Assembly (NCBI GenBank): GCA_028622995.1
Contig: JAJQJQ010000016.1
Span: 3,968,001 to 4,032,000 of the forward strand
Length of the DNA stretch: 64,000 bases
Source: Panagrolaimus kolymaensis
Taxonomy: Eukaryota; Nematoda; Chromadorea; Rhabditida; Panagrolaimidae
Direction: 5' to 3'
In this document: piece by piece, positions 24,201 to 37,670 of the stretch
How the letters are laid out: each line of letters opens with the position of its first letter
Numbering within the stretch: the first letter of the stretch is position 1
Program-made: the position numbers and the translations under genes
The notes under the pieces: model-generated
Databases searched by the model: none
The model's input: only the letters and a program-made list of their open reading frames with translations
Told to the model about the DNA's origin: nothing

Positions 24201-27200
24201 CAAAAGCCATCTATTTTATAGATATGTATATTTATGTATAACGTTTTTAAAGGGAAAAAAACTTAAAATAAAGCAAACATAAAAAAGCGCGTTATTTGAC
24301 ACTTTTTAAAAGTAAAGTGAAAGCTTAAAAGAAAAGGAGGACCTCACACATATTGTGTAGTGGAATGAAAGCCATATTAGGGGTGATTTTATCAAAAAAA
24401 AAATAATGGACTCTAAAAGAAAGCTTTGTTCAAGAAGGCATTGCAGAATTAATATAGCTCATTAATTACTTTGAAACAAACGAATTTAGATTGTTAGATG
24501 GTATTTAATTTTTTTGTTGCATGATCCCGGAAGTATGTTATAACAAAAAACACGCGCTTTTAAGCCATTTATTTATGTTTTTTTGCTTCTTTCTCATTCT
24601 TATTACGCTTATAAAAAGACTTTTATTTCTATTTTTACATTTAATTTCAGGTGCAAATTTTTTTGTGGCCTCAAAAAAATAATCTAGATATGTCATTTTC
24701 TCTGTGAAATGTACTTTTTTCTTTTAACCAACAAAAAAATTAAACAACCGTAAAAAAATACATAAAATATTAAATTTTTTTCATTTCTTTTTTTCACAAA
24801 GTATGCAATTACTTCTTCCTTCTTTTATTTTTCTTGTCTTTTGTCGTATAGGGTGTTCGTTGCTTTAAGTGTGCTTCGCCGTAAAAAAGGTAGATAGATA
24901 AATGGCTGCTGCTGTCGCACTTAGAAAAAAAGATTGTTGTTGCGCGAAATTAAATCTCTGTCTCTTTCTCTCCTCTATATTACATGTCAAAAATAAAGGT
25001 GGCAAGCAACACAGCTTTTCAGCTTTTTCATTTTCTCACAAAATTGAAAAAAAGAAGAGAAAAGAAAACATACATATAAATTTTTTTATTGTATTTTTTT
25101 GTAAAGAGAAGAGTAAGATGATACTCGATCTTTACTTTTGCACGTCAGCACTTTTGTAAAAAAAGCAAAAGAAAAGGATAAAAATAGATTTAGAAATTCG
25201 TATTTAAACATTGAAAAAAACAAACAATTTTTTGCCAAATTTGAAAATTGCCATGGCAAAAATCCGCTTTAAACTACGAGGGTGGAGAGAATTCTAAAAT
25301 TTTTCTTCACTTTAACTTTGAAAAAAAATAAAATGAATCCTTCTGGTCAAAATCCGATTTACCGTAAGAAAAAGAAATACGCAAAAAAATTTACGCTAAA
25401 ATCCCTTATCATCATCCCCTATCGTAATTTTAGGATTAAAACGCTATTATTATATTTTTTAGATGAAAAGAAGAAAACCAATCATCAGTCATAAAACGAA
25501 AAAATGAAAGAAAATAAACAAAAACAATTTCTCAAAATCCTACAAAGTTGTTAAAAATTATGGAGATATTGAGGGACTACAAAAAATTTTATTATTCGAA
25601 TGGGGAGATAAGCCATTCTTCACATGCTTTCTGTTGCTATCCATCAATGATGACATCAATTTTTATTTGATATATTAAAAATTAACCCTTATATTTTTGT
25701 TGAGGAGTTAGACAATGGGAAGGAACGTAAATGGAAGCCATCGTTTTTTGGATTAATTTGACGCAAAATTAAGGTTAACATTTGATAAATTTTTTGTTTG
25801 AAAAAATGAGAAAGATTGTTTCTAAAAGAAAGTTCATAACAAATGGATTTCTTAAACGCTTTAACTAATTTACTGCTCTCTAAATTTCAGGTCCAGACTC
25901 AAGAATTAGTTTAAGATGAAAAAAATAAAATACAAAACTCGAAACATATTAAATAAAAAGAGAATAAAGTCGCCAAAAAACAAATTTTGGTTAGCCAATA
26001 TTATTTCTTTAAATTTGATCCTTTTATAGGGACTTTAAAAACTATTTTTTTTGTAACTCAAAACAAAGGCAATAAATACTTTTTTAACACTATTATAGTA
26101 TACTCATATATAATTGATTTTAACATGCAAAAAAAGCTCAAAATAAGCACCGAAACAAAAAAGAAGGAAAAGAAAAGTACAGTAATTCATCCGTCCGCGT
26201 GAGATTATTACACAACCTAAAAATTCAAATCCTTCCATTTTCATGATTTTGTGCGTTGTTAGCTCTTTAAAAAACAAATGCAAATATAAAATTTATTATT
26301 ACGTAATAATATATGAATTTTAAGTGGTTGAAAGATAGAGAGACTAAAAGCATCTTTAAAATTTGAGACAGGTGAGATCACAAAGTTCATGTGGGTGGCG
26401 TATTAATTCGATTGTCGTCCGAGCAACCAACAAAAAAAAGCAACGATTTATTTTTTAGCAAAAGAAATAAATAAACACAAAATGGTTTTACCAATATTTG
26501 TGTGGAATAATGATAATTACTACTCCAACAATAAATTGTAAAATGTGTTGCTATTTTTTAAAAAAATATTTTAATTTCTATGATTAAATGTTTTAACTCA
26601 TTTTGGGAAAGGTAAAAAGCAAATTAGCAAGGATGGAAAAAACAAACACTCATGTTGGAAACCAAAGTTTCCAAAATTTTTTAAAAGTTTCTTAACCCAA
26701 ATTTGGCTTCAAATTTTTGAAGATAAATATTAAACTTGCATAAATCGATTTAACTTGCACTCAGCTATTTAATTTTTCAAACAAAAATCGATAAACAAAC
26801 GCATAATCATGATAATCAATAAAAGAGATTAATGGATTTTTCGATGAAAAAGTAAACTAAAATGTTTCACAATTTCAATGTTTTTTCTTATTTTCAATCA
26901 GTAAAAAACTGAGACATTTCGGTTTAGTTTCCATTTTGCCCATCAAAAACAAATACATGCATAATAACAAGTTCTTGTTTACTGGCATTTTTTATCATCC
27001 ATTTTTCTTGCTATTTTACCGTATCCCTTTATTTCTCTTTCACACTTTTTGAACACTACACTTTTGTTATTTTAGTAGCTCAAAATTAATTAAATTTCTC
27101 ACGAGATTTTCAGGGAAAAGAAAACCACGAGAGCATTTTCATTTCTTTTAAAGATTAAAAAATTTAGAAAAAAACAACAAAATTAAATACGCGGAAGTTG

Positions 27201-27584
27201 TTTGTTTTCTTTACTACCTTTCTTTTTTCTAAGTCACTAAAACGTCACAAAAAAAGTAGTTTTTCATTTTAATTTTGTTTTATTTTTCCAATCCAAATAA
27301 TAAAAGATGGTTATTGAAATTGAATATAAAAATATATACGCTTTTCCTTTATTTATTTGAAACTTGCTTGTTTCTTTATAAAATCTATCGTTTGTGTGCT
27401 GGCATGCATCTATGTGTATAGGTTTTATTAGAGTAACTTCATCTTTTGGGTTTGTTTTTAATATATAAATTTTTGAGACAACCTCCTTTCTTAGTGTTAA
27501 TTACAACTTTTAAAAATTAGAGTGGACTTACTCAAGTCTCAGAGATCTCTTTGAATTTGCTACTTTTAAGAATTGTAATTACTG
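21213..27584. other. AT-rich gene-poor sequence
   Basis: More than 6 kb without a supportable gene on either strand. Open frames are short and full of Lys/Phe from A and T runs. Patches of more even composition (about 23640-23900, 24840-25000) lack consistent frames with splice sites. Confidence 0.4.
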
Positions 27585-27954
27585 TACAATGGTATACAAT
27601 CTCTTCGGTTCAAAAAACAGTCAAGAGAAATCACATTCAATCACAAACAAAAACAATCAATCACACTCTTTTTGCCAAGAAACTCTTTGACTACGAAATT
27701 ACGTAACATTTCGAAACTTTCTGACAAAATTTTACAAATTTTTACAAATGTTTTCGAAATTTTTAGATTTTTCTTTTTATTTCGAAAACATTTGTAAAAA
27801 TTTGTAAAATTTTGTCAGAAAGTTTCGAAATGTTACGTAATTTCGTAGTCAAAGAGCTTCTTGGCAAAAAGAGTGTGATTGATTGTTTTTGTTTGTGATT
27901 GAATGTGATTTCTCTTGACTGTTTTTTGAACCGAAGAGATTGTATACCATTGTA
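27585..27954. mobile_element. Long-inverted-repeat MITE with TA duplication (Tc1/mariner-like)
   Basis: Two arms of 173 bp, 27587-27759 and 27780-27952, are reverse complements of each other with one mismatch that I could find. A 20-bp spacer separates them. Each end reads CAATGGTATACAATC inward and is bordered by TA (27585-27586 and 27953-27954), the target site of Tc1/mariner elements. It has no coding capacity. The near identity of the arms suggests recent insertion or arm-to-arm correction. A transcript through it would fold into a hairpin over 170 bp long. Confidence 0.9.
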
Positions 27955-30900
27955 ATCAATTTCTTTTTTATTAATTAATTACGTCATGGAAATTGGCAAT
28001 TATTTTAATAAATAATAAAAAGGGCGCTATACTTGTTAACATCGGGTTTTTAATGGCATATCTTAAGTATTTGCTTTGAGCTGAATAGAGTTTACACTAA
28101 AGCAATGAATTTCTGGATTATTATTCATGATCGATGTGACTACTATGTATTGCAAAGTTTAAAACCAAAACATACGAAAAGATTACTGTTAAATTATTTA
28201 CAAACACTAAATAATTTTTTACTTACGTTTTTAATAAACAATGCTTTATTTTGGTGAATTTTTGATACCATTGACTTCAAATTCTTTTTCGCTTGGTTTT
28301 TTACGGGAGAAAAAAATAAACAAAGCGCATTTATAAAGAATTTTTTTAATGTAATTTTGAATTTCATAACTTCACAAACATCATTTATAGTTATTTTCAA
28401 CAAAAGACAAATAAACAATTTTTTTCAAATTAACACTTTTAGATAAGAAAAGACTGAAAATTAAAGAAAATAGAAAAAAAGAACAAAGATTATTGTTTTA
28501 TGAAAAAAAGAAGCTTTAATTGCCTGATTAGCGTTGATGTTACTCATATCGCAACAATTATTTTTAATTGTATACCAAACAGACTGAATTATCAATAGTT
28601 ATTATGAAAATATCTTCCTGGTCTAAAAAATAAAGTTGTAATGTAATCAAATTTCAAAGTAAAACTAACCATTAATTTTGATTATGCACTGTAAATTAAA
28701 TTATTTCCTTTTCAGTCTTTTAAATCCCAGTTTTTTTTCTACCTACACAACTACTAAAATAAATATACATAAATAACTTATAATAGACAATTCTGTTTTC
28801 TTTTTTGTGTGGTTATGTTTTTTGTAGCAGACAAAAAAGTATTTTGATTGTAAATTTCATGAATGCATTTATAATTGGGCTGTTTTTTTAAATTATTATT
28901 AAGAAATATTTGGATGTAGTCTTAAAGCAATAATATGGGTTTTTTTATTAATACGTGCCAATTTGGCACTTTTTACAGAATATCTGCATTTAAAAGAAAG
29001 AATATTGACAAGTAATTGTTCCAGATGCATGTAATTTTTAGGAAATAATATTTTTCTCTCTAAAGCATTTCTTTAACAAAAACAACAATGTTAATTATTT
29101 TCAAATTAAAGATATCACGCGAATTTATGTGTTCTAATCATCGTCATAGAGCAGAAACTCCTATACCACAAACAGTTGCGTTAAGAATAAAGCGTATAAA
29201 ATAAAATTGTGTATTGTTTCTTTGTTCAGTTTTTTTTTGGTGAATGAATTATTTTTTGACTTTGCACACAGCTAAATTTCTTGCAACAAACATTCCATTC
29301 ATTTTTAGTCAACCAAAGCATAACGCTTTTCAGCAAACTCAAATTCATTCATAAAACAATTGAAAAACCCACTCACTTTAAACCTCAATTATGTATGTTT
29401 TGCATTTTGATATATTGGCTACAAATATTTTTACGCTGATGTGGAATTCAAACATTCCATTTTCAATCAATGGATTTTTACTGTTTAAACAAAAAATGTG
29501 CCGAAAAGGTTTTTTTTCATCCCCATTTTTTAAAACCCGCGAGTTCGTGTTGTTTAAATCTCATTCACAAAAAATAATCGACTCAAATGTTTAAAATACA
29601 AAAATAAGCAAGCAACCAATTTTCCTTTTCTGAATGAAACTAAGTCAAAGCAACGAGGTTGGATGATGATGTTTCTAGTTTAATCAACGACAGAAAAGCA
29701 AATAAAACCGCAAAAAAGAAAATCAATTCTGCAAAGGCGTTTAAACGGGCGACGCTAAGGGTTGATTAAAGTTTTTGACTAAAAATATTTTCTTTTCTAC
29801 CGCCCCCGATAAGTATCCAAAAAATAACACAACTATGATGTTTAAATCGATGAATGACGAAAAAAAATTGTTAATGTTTTAAAGAAACAAGGGATGTAAA
29901 AAATAAAATTAAAAAGAAATTTAAAAATTATTCGTTTAATTTCGTGAAGAAAGCAGCAAACGAATATTGATGAGCAGCAAGCAAGAAGGTGATTATAGTC
30001 GTCATTCTTGCATGAAATATTTTGATTTAAACCCACACAGAGAATCAAAAGCGTGTGATTCCTACGTAGTTAAAGGAGTAAAGCCATTTGTAGTGGTAAG
30101 ACGTTTAATTTAAACTTGTGACTCTAAATTTGAAAACAAATTTCGAAATGGATTTTGGGAAAGTAAATGACTCGAGCAAAAGGGAATGTCATAAAAATAA
30201 ATTTATATAAATTCAATAAATTTGGGACTTGATTATATAAATAATGGCTTTATATCAATCTTGCTTTCTCACCAATTTCTGCCTTTTTTTAAGCATTCAA
30301 AACACTTATAAATAAATAAAACAATAGATGGAAGCCAAAAAGAAACATTCTTAATTTAAAGGCTGTCTCGCATTTTAACTTCAAAAAATATTGTTACTTT
30401 TCAGAAAAACCTTCTGAAAATTTTCAGGAAAAAAAATTTGTTATAATATCGACTTTTCAAACAACAACAAAAATTTTATTACTTTTTTTTTGTTCGACGA
30501 AACTACCATACAAAAAGGTTGTAAAACATCATTAAAAAGTTCAAAATTTGTTTTGGACTTTGTTTTCAAAGTTTTTTATGGTCCATTTTGGAGTCAAACA
30601 AATAAAATTGTTGCCGGTTTTTAATTTCATTTGGGCTAATTTTGGTAACCTCGAACAAAATGCAAAAAATTGTGTATCCGAAAATAATGAAATGTGCTTT
30701 TTTAGTGGTGGTTAATTTTAAGCACATCAAAGAAAAATAAATAAAAAACATTATAGTTATTTTAGTAATAAAAAAACTAAATATAATAGAACTTGTTTTG
30801 GTTGCAATTCCTGAATGATTTTTAGTTTTGTCTCTATTTTTTGTGGATTGATTACGAGAAAAAAAAAATTTGAGAGAAAGATAGATCCCAATTGGGGAGT

Positions 30901-32802
30901 GAAAATAAAAATCAGTGCGCAATATGAAACTGGTTTCAAAAGTGTAAACTGCGCTTGATCCGATCACATTTTTCTCCTCCAATTTTCTCTTTCTCTCTTC
31001 TATTTTCTTTTTGTTGTTTAAAGCTTAACTATGTAGTTGATTCTGAAAGCTATGCTTTTTCTTTATATATATATGAAGAAAAAAACTATATAGTCAAAAA
31101 AGGAGACAAGCTAATCCAAAAATTGAAAGCCGCTTTTTTTTTATGAACCCTTTGCTTTTCAACCAAATAAAAAAGTGATTAAAAGTGAGTGTATCATTTT
31201 GGGGTTATTGTTTGTTTGAAATTTTTTAAAAGTTAATCCTTGAAAATAATCTTTCAAAAGGACACATTACAAAACATTGTTCATGGTTTTCAACCATTTT
31301 AAAAAGTTTTAGGTGCGTGTGTTTTCTATCTTAATTCTTTAGAAATAGTTTTCTTTAAAAATATTTGTTTTGCTTTTTTAAAATTTGTCATTTATCTTAA
31401 AAACGAACAATAAAATGAAGTTAAGAGCTGTTCCATTATTATTTTTTAGCAAAATGAAAATTTAGAAAATTTTTGAATAATTTTACCTTAGTTTATTAAT
31501 TCTTTGATTTTTTGGTACTACTTCTTTCTTTGATTTTCAAAAATTAAAAACAAACCTGATTCATCTTCTCTTTTTTGAAAAATAAACTATGTTTAATAAA
31601 TCTTTAAAAGTTGTGATGCGATCTGTCATTTGCCTTTTTCTTCTCTTACGCCGCTGGTGACAAACAAGGCTGCTGCCGTATCGGAAATTTTCTGCGTACA
31701 TCAACAATGACTTTTTTTCTTCCATCGTGCTTTTCGCTCCATTTGCTTGCCCGTCAACTATCAAATCATGTTTTACTACTCATTGCTTTGCATGCTTGAT
31801 TTTTAATGTTTCACTTTTTTCTTTTCAACCATACAAAAAAAAGTACCCTTTTTGTATTTTCTTTATTCTCATTTTAAAGATAACAAAAGCTTTGTTTAAC
31901 CTTGGTTGAGTTAAAGCGGTTTGCTTATCATTATATTTTTGATTCACCGCTTTGAAGTTTGTGAGGATTTCATTGATTGTTTTAAACATTACCGCTATGC
32001 TGTGAATTTTTCTGTGTTGAATTTTCGCCACCAAAAGTTGCTTTATGCATTTTTAATTTAAAGCTTTTTGATGAGTGACAGAAAATTGAAGCTGTTGGCG
32101 TTGATGCAACCTTAAAAAAGCATTGTTTTCTAAATTTGCTTGCTTTGGAAGAAAACACGGCCACTGCTCTCTAAATTTTAAATCAAATTTTTTTTTGTTT
32201 ATTTTATTTCATACCCTTAAGGGGTAGTGAAAATTATAAAACAAAGTTCATGTTTTAAAACAAAAGCTTATTTGTGGTTTTTTCATTTTGAATTAACTAC
32301 GCGGTTGTTAATTTTTCTTTATCATCGAATTAAATGAAATTATTTTTTTCATTAACCATATCAAATTGATTCATCCTATTTCCAAATATAAGAGATTAAC
32401 GAATGCGAAAGACTTTGATCGCGTTCAATGTCTATCCCATTTTTTTTTGCCATGTTTGTGCGTTCACTTTTCTTAAATCATGCCAGCAAAGATTAAGGAA
32501 CTTTTTTCTTTCCTTCTTTGCATGTATCATTTTTTGAGCTCCCAAAAAAATTATTGATTTGATTTTGTGTCGCGATTTTTTTGGTTGAAGACTTTTTTCT
32601 TTTTTCCCTCCAATTTCCGAGAAGGTTTATGCAAACATTAAACAAAAAGGTCGTAATTAATGTATCGAGTCGAGAAGCTCTCATTTACCCTTCTTAGTTT
32701 CTTACTTTTTATGAAGAGTTTATTTTTCGCATTAAAGTTTTTTTTCTAACTAAAATTTAAAAAAGCGCTTTTTTCATTTATCAAAGTTTTAATTTTTTTT
32801 AG
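27955..32802. other. AT-rich gene-poor sequence upstream of the coiled-coil gene
   Basis: No supportable gene in 4.8 kb. A 38-codon frame near 29088-29204 has a slightly coding look but no partner exons. The last few hundred bases probably hold the promoter and outron of the gene at 32.8 kb. Confidence 0.4.
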
Positions 32803-32820
32803 TTGCTCAAAAAAAAAGCC

Positions 32821-33121
32821 ATGGAGGAGCAGCAAATGGAAAATGTTGTGAATGATATCAACGCCCTCGCAGACAAGGTCAATAACCTTAAAGGTTTGAA
32901 TTCCATGAAATTTTAAGAAACACCTTCAATTTGACATTTCAGAAAAAGTGTTAAATAAAATGAGTGATAGAAGCCAGTATATTGCCCGATTGGAGCGACA
33001 ACTAGCCCAAGCTCAAACCGAAAGAGATCTGTTGTTGGTGGAAAATGAAAAATTAAGGCTAAAATGTGCCAAATTTGATAGTATTTCAACTTCTGATAAT
33101 GAATCTGGTATTATTGCTTAA
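32821..33121 (+). CDS. Small coiled-coil protein, 83 residues
   Basis: Two exons, 32821-32893 and 32943-33121 (TAA), joined in phase 1 by a 49-bp GT-AG intron. The sequence is clearly less AT-rich than its surroundings. The product is almost wholly helical: NVVNDINALADKVNNL, then YIARLERQLAQAQTERDLLL and a leucine/glutamate-rich stretch to about residue 67, with heptad-like hydrophobic spacing. It ends in a short Ser/Asp-rich tail. A TTTTTTTTAG acceptor lies 18 nt before the ATG, fitting trans-splicing. I do not recognise the family; size and fold recall short coiled-coil adaptors such as SCOC/UNC-69, but the sequence does not obviously match. It is the only convincing gene in about 36 kb. 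Confidence 0.7.
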
Positions 33122-36100
33122 ATTATTATATATTATACAAAACAAATTATGTAAACTGGTCTTTCATTTATCACTGCATTTTTTTCATCAGCATCCTATT
33201 TGTAAATGACAACCACGGCAAACAAAAAACTCTTCATCATTTATGAAAGCCTGCCAACTTGAAAACCTGAAAGTGGTTAAAATGTTTTTTTTGCTTCCTA
33301 ATTTAGACAATTTCTAGCATTTATTTATTCATGAAGTTTTCCTTGAACCAACAACTCCTTCAAACAAACAAAAAAGTTTTGAATAAAAGAACACTTAAAG
33401 GCCATTGTTTTCGTTTGGTTTTTTCTTCAAAGCATTAAACTTTAATCTCAAAATTGCTGCTACTTGAATTTCTTTAAAAATGCAGGTTGAAAGCAGAAGT
33501 TATATTCTTTAGAAGCACTTTTTGTAATTTAAAAATTAAGATTTACACAATCTCTTCGGATATTTAAAACTTGGGCTTTAGTAAGATCAATATTGAAGGG
33601 GTTTTCCATACTCTCATCCATTCCTTTCATCCTAAATGGAGAAGGAAAGCAATTATGGCTAGTTTTAAAGGATAAATATTGCCATAAAAAGTATCCAATT
33701 ATAAAAACAAAGTTTTTAAAAAAGGGTAAAAAAAACTTTGAAAAACAAGCGTGAAAGATTTTCTATATAACTAAAATGAGATTCGACACTTCAACCACCA
33801 ACGGTCAGCAGCAAAAAAACATATGTAACATCATTTTTAAAATAAAAAATAACTTATTATTTTTTGTCCGTTTGCTAAAAATAAAAAGAACTTTGGTAAA
33901 ATTTTCGTTGATTATTTTATTATCATTGAATTTTTTTGTATGTTATCAAATGAGCCGCTTTTTTGAGAATATAAAATTCTAACTAATATGCTTCTTTCTT
34001 TCTTCGGCTTCTTTTTTATTATTGTTATTTCCTTCATGTTACAATATATTTATATTTTATAAAGAAAAAAAGCGGGATATTCCATGAAAATTGTTGTTGC
34101 ATTGCTTTATTATAATTAATTTTTATTTTTCTTCCAATTAATTAAATCTCTATGTGTTTTTTTTCTATGTTTTTATATTTTATTTTCTGAGTAAATAAAT
34201 AATTCGATGAATATTATTATTTCATGAAAAATAAAGGAAGAAGGCCACTCAAAAACAAAAAGAAAAAATGCGGCATCTGAATTTTCTCTTCTTTTTTATG
34301 TTTGAGTACAGCATGTCCTCCTTCTAAATTCACTCACTTCGACGGGTCTAAAAACAAAAACTTGAAAGAAAAAAACACATCACATTTTTTTCTCTGCTTT
34401 TTGTCTTCAATTCAAAAAAGCCCCGAAAAAATTAAAAAGAAAAAAAGCTTATGTGGATAATGTACTTGAAAAAAAAAGCAGCGTGAGAAAATTTAACTAT
34501 TTTTTCTCATCTAAATTTTGGGGAAAATGTTTTGACTTTTGAAGAAAGTAAAGGAAAAAAGGATACCTCTCGTTTTCTGGGTTATTTTGGAAACTTTGTT
34601 CAAAATAGAAATATTTTTTAGTATACATAGTTTAAAGAGATTTAAAGATTTAAATCGAGTTGGAGGTGTTCAATTAGCACATAGTGAGGAGACACTATTT
34701 CGCTTTCGACTTTTTTTGGGAATTGTTTAATTCGTCAATTTATAGAATTATATCAGGCTCAAAACTTTAATACAATAATGAAAGATTTTATTCTAAATCT
34801 ATTCTTTAACCATTATTACATAGAGTTATTTATAAACAAGCCTTTATATTCTCACAACCATTTTTAAAATTTCAAAAGTCACGAATTATCATGAAAAAAT
34901 ATAAAAATAAGTTAAACTTTGATGCAAATGGCTTAGTTTTCATCACTTTGTTTTTTGCCCTCAAGCTTGATTTTGGATTATGTGGTCGTTAGCCTTTATT
35001 TTATTTTTTTTTTCATAAAGCTTTGCCTTTCCTTCTGTTTTTTATGCCTCAAAAAACGAATCAAAAAGAAATTTTTACATTTAAAAAAGAAAAGAAGAAG
35101 AGAAAACGAAGAAGCAATCATCAAGTGGAATTCTGCTAATTTTTTTTCTTATGCTTTACTTTTTAGTCGGATGACCGAATAAGAGAGAAAAAATTTTTCA
35201 CGCTTTTTAGTTGGAATTTTTATCGAACAACTTTTTGAAAGGTCAAAGTAAAAAAAAAAATTAGCCCTTAATAGTAGCTTGCTTTTTAACAAGTTTACTA
35301 TACCTTTTTATATCTTGAGAAAAACATAATTAGTAATTAGGCAAAAATGGAATGGGAGTACAATACTATGTATCAATAATTTTCAAGTCTTTACTTAATT
35401 TTTTCAACCCTAAACTTTTATTAAAACTTCTGGAAAAGCGCAATCTTCTTTTTTACGTCATTTTATTCCCCTTTCATCCCGCTTTATTTTTTTTTCAAAT
35501 GTAAATAACTCTTTTTTAAGAGTAAAAAAAGGAGAGAAAGAAAGAAGATTGCATAAAAAGTACGAACATTTTTTTTTACTCTCAGTTAATTGACTCAGAT
35601 TTTTAAATATAAAAACACGAGTTTTTTTGTTGTTGCTATTATTAGTGAAACAAATATCATAATTGGAATAGCATAAAAATGAGTCAATACTGTAAGTCAT
35701 CATAGTTATTTTTGTTGCTAAACCTCTCTTATTTTTTTTCTGCGAGAGCAAAATTTTTCATTGAAAAAGTAATTCTTTTGTTGTATTTTTTTTTTGTTAA
35801 GAATTCCGACTTGTGGCTTTTGATTAATTCAATTTATGAGCATCTAAACTTTAAAAAAAACACCCTATTTTTATGCTTTCTGTTTTTCAGCGGCGACTTT
35901 TACACTTGTGCCATTTTTGCGCGTAAAAAAAAGATATTTTTGTGTTTATTAGCCAACCATCCTTCTTTCCTCTTCTTTACTCTTCTTTCACATATTTTGC
36001 TCAAAAATGTAGCATTTTTATAAAACTTTTAAAAATATTAAAAATTAAAAATTACTTTTTGGATTCATTTTTATTTTTGCACAAAAAAATATGAATCAAT

Positions 36101-36294
36101 GTTGGGCGAAAAAGATGTTAAAAATTTTTTGAGAAAAGCTTACTTTTTTTATCCGCCTTTTTCGTGTATGTATTCGCTTGTTTGTTGAAGTTTCTTTTTC
36201 TTTTGAAAGACTCAAGGATGATGATACTCAAAAAAATTCAAGTGGGGATATGAGACTCAAGCTTGCTTTCTTTTTTTTCTAATTTTGTTTAACA
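33122..36294. other. AT-rich intergenic sequence left of the satellite array
   Basis: No supportable gene. Frames such as the one at 34539 are short, A/T-run driven and lack splice partners. Confidence 0.4.
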
Positions 36295-36680
36295 TTCCTC
36301 TAAACACAGAAAAATTTATGGGAGGTTCCCATCCTATTAAAGTGGTTAGTAACTATTTCAAAACTAATTATATATCATTATTTAATGCTATTTATCATAA
36401 TATCTTGGCTTTTTAACGATTAATTAGCATAATTTAAAGTTTTTCGCGAAAATCACAGTTTTTTGACTAAAACTTTTTTTCCATTCAATGGTTTAACTAT
36501 GAAACTAGGAGGTGCAGAACTTCAGAATATGACAAATTTGATTTTCCTTTTTATATTTTAACTAAAGTTATTGGGCTTAGAGAAAAGTTGGCCCCGTTTG
36601 CATTATTAAGGTACCATTTTTTTTTTTCAAAAATCGATGAAAAAATTTTGCAACATGCATTTTCCCTTCCTTTGTCGCAC

Positions 36681-36755
36681 TTGCTCAGTGGTGGAAGGCG
36701 GTGTATTGAAAGGTTGATGGAAGTTCGAAACCGCGGAGATGTAAATAATTTTTTT
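36681..36755 (+). ncRNA. tRNA-like Pol III unit in satellite copy 1 (repeated in all copies)
   Basis: An A-box-like TTGCTCAGTGG at 36681-36691 is followed 41 nt later by a B-box-like AGTTCGAAACC at 36722-36732, and then a T7 run at 36749-36755. Spacing and order match an internal Pol III promoter with terminator. The T-arm and acceptor do not pair well, so this is not a functional tRNA; a tRNA-derived (SINE-like) or decayed tRNA sequence is more likely. The same block recurs in the other seven units. No transcription is shown by sequence alone. Confidence 0.55.
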
Positions 36756-37303
36756 GAATATCTTTAACTATAAAATGGAGGGAAATATTATTAAAATAAT
36801 TTATGCTAATTTTATAACATAATTAGAATAATAAAAAAGCGATATTTATCGAAAAATTAGCATATTTTTAATGTTTTTGACCAAATTTGGGGTAATGTAT
36901 CTTTGGTTGATCGATCTTTTGGTGGATTTTCGATGGTTTTTGTGTTTATGGATTTTGGGTTTATGGATCTGTGAGTGGATTTTTATGGATTTTTACCGTT
37001 CTTTGAGTGGATTTAGAAAAATTCTTGGATTGATTTTGAATGATCCACGGGTTGATTTTTATGGATCTTCGGGTGGGTTATGATAGATCCTTCCGCGGAA
37101 TTTGAATGATCCTTGGGTGAATTTCCATGGATCTTTCAACTGTTTTCGGTGGATTTTCGTGGATATTTTGGTGGATATTAGGAGAGCTTCGGGTGGATAT
37201 TTGACTAAGGTAGATCGAACTTTTGGTTGATCGATCTTAGGGTGGATGTATCTTTATGTGGATTTTTATGGATCTCTTTACTGTTTTGGGTGGATTTCTC
37301 GGT

Positions 37304-37655
37304 ATCTTTGGGTTGATGGATCTTTGGGTTGATGGATCTTTGGGTTGATGGATCTTTGGGTTGATGGATCTTTGGGTTGATGGATCTTTGGGTTGATGGA
37401 TCTTTGGGTGGATTTCTCGGTATCCTTGGGTTGATAGATCCTTGGGTTGATAGATCTTTGGGTTGATGGATCTTTGGGTTGATGGATCTTTGGGTGGATT
37501 TCTCGGTATCCTTGGGTTGATAGATCTTTGGGTTGATGGATCCTTGGGTTGATAGATCTTTGGGTTGATGGATCTTTGGGTTGATAGATCTTTGGGTTGA
37601 TGGATCTTTGGGTTTATGGATCTTTGGGTTGATGGATCTTTGGGTGGATGGATGA
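37304..37655. repeat. 16-bp minisatellite block inside satellite copy 1
   Basis: Repeats of gggttgatggatcttt and its one-base variant with TAGATC are interrupted by a ggtggatttctcggtatc spacer. Units 1, 4, 6 and 8 differ in repeat number, which explains their length changes in steps of 16 bp or of a larger composite block. Because 16 is not divisible by 3, translation gives a 16-residue period, the source of the Pro/Ser/Gln-rich minus-strand frames. Confidence 0.9.
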
Positions 37656-37670
37656 TAACTTCCACTTCAA

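Noticed and set aside
29088..29204. 38-codon frame in the desert
   Set aside because: Short, isolated and unsupported by splice signals.
31561..31764. Minus-strand basic frame near 31.6 kb
   Set aside because: Lys/Arg richness follows from CTT/TTT runs; no partner exons.
36675..36760. Functional tRNA gene
   Set aside because: A/B boxes are present but T-stem and acceptor stem do not pair, so only a tRNA-like Pol III block is claimed.
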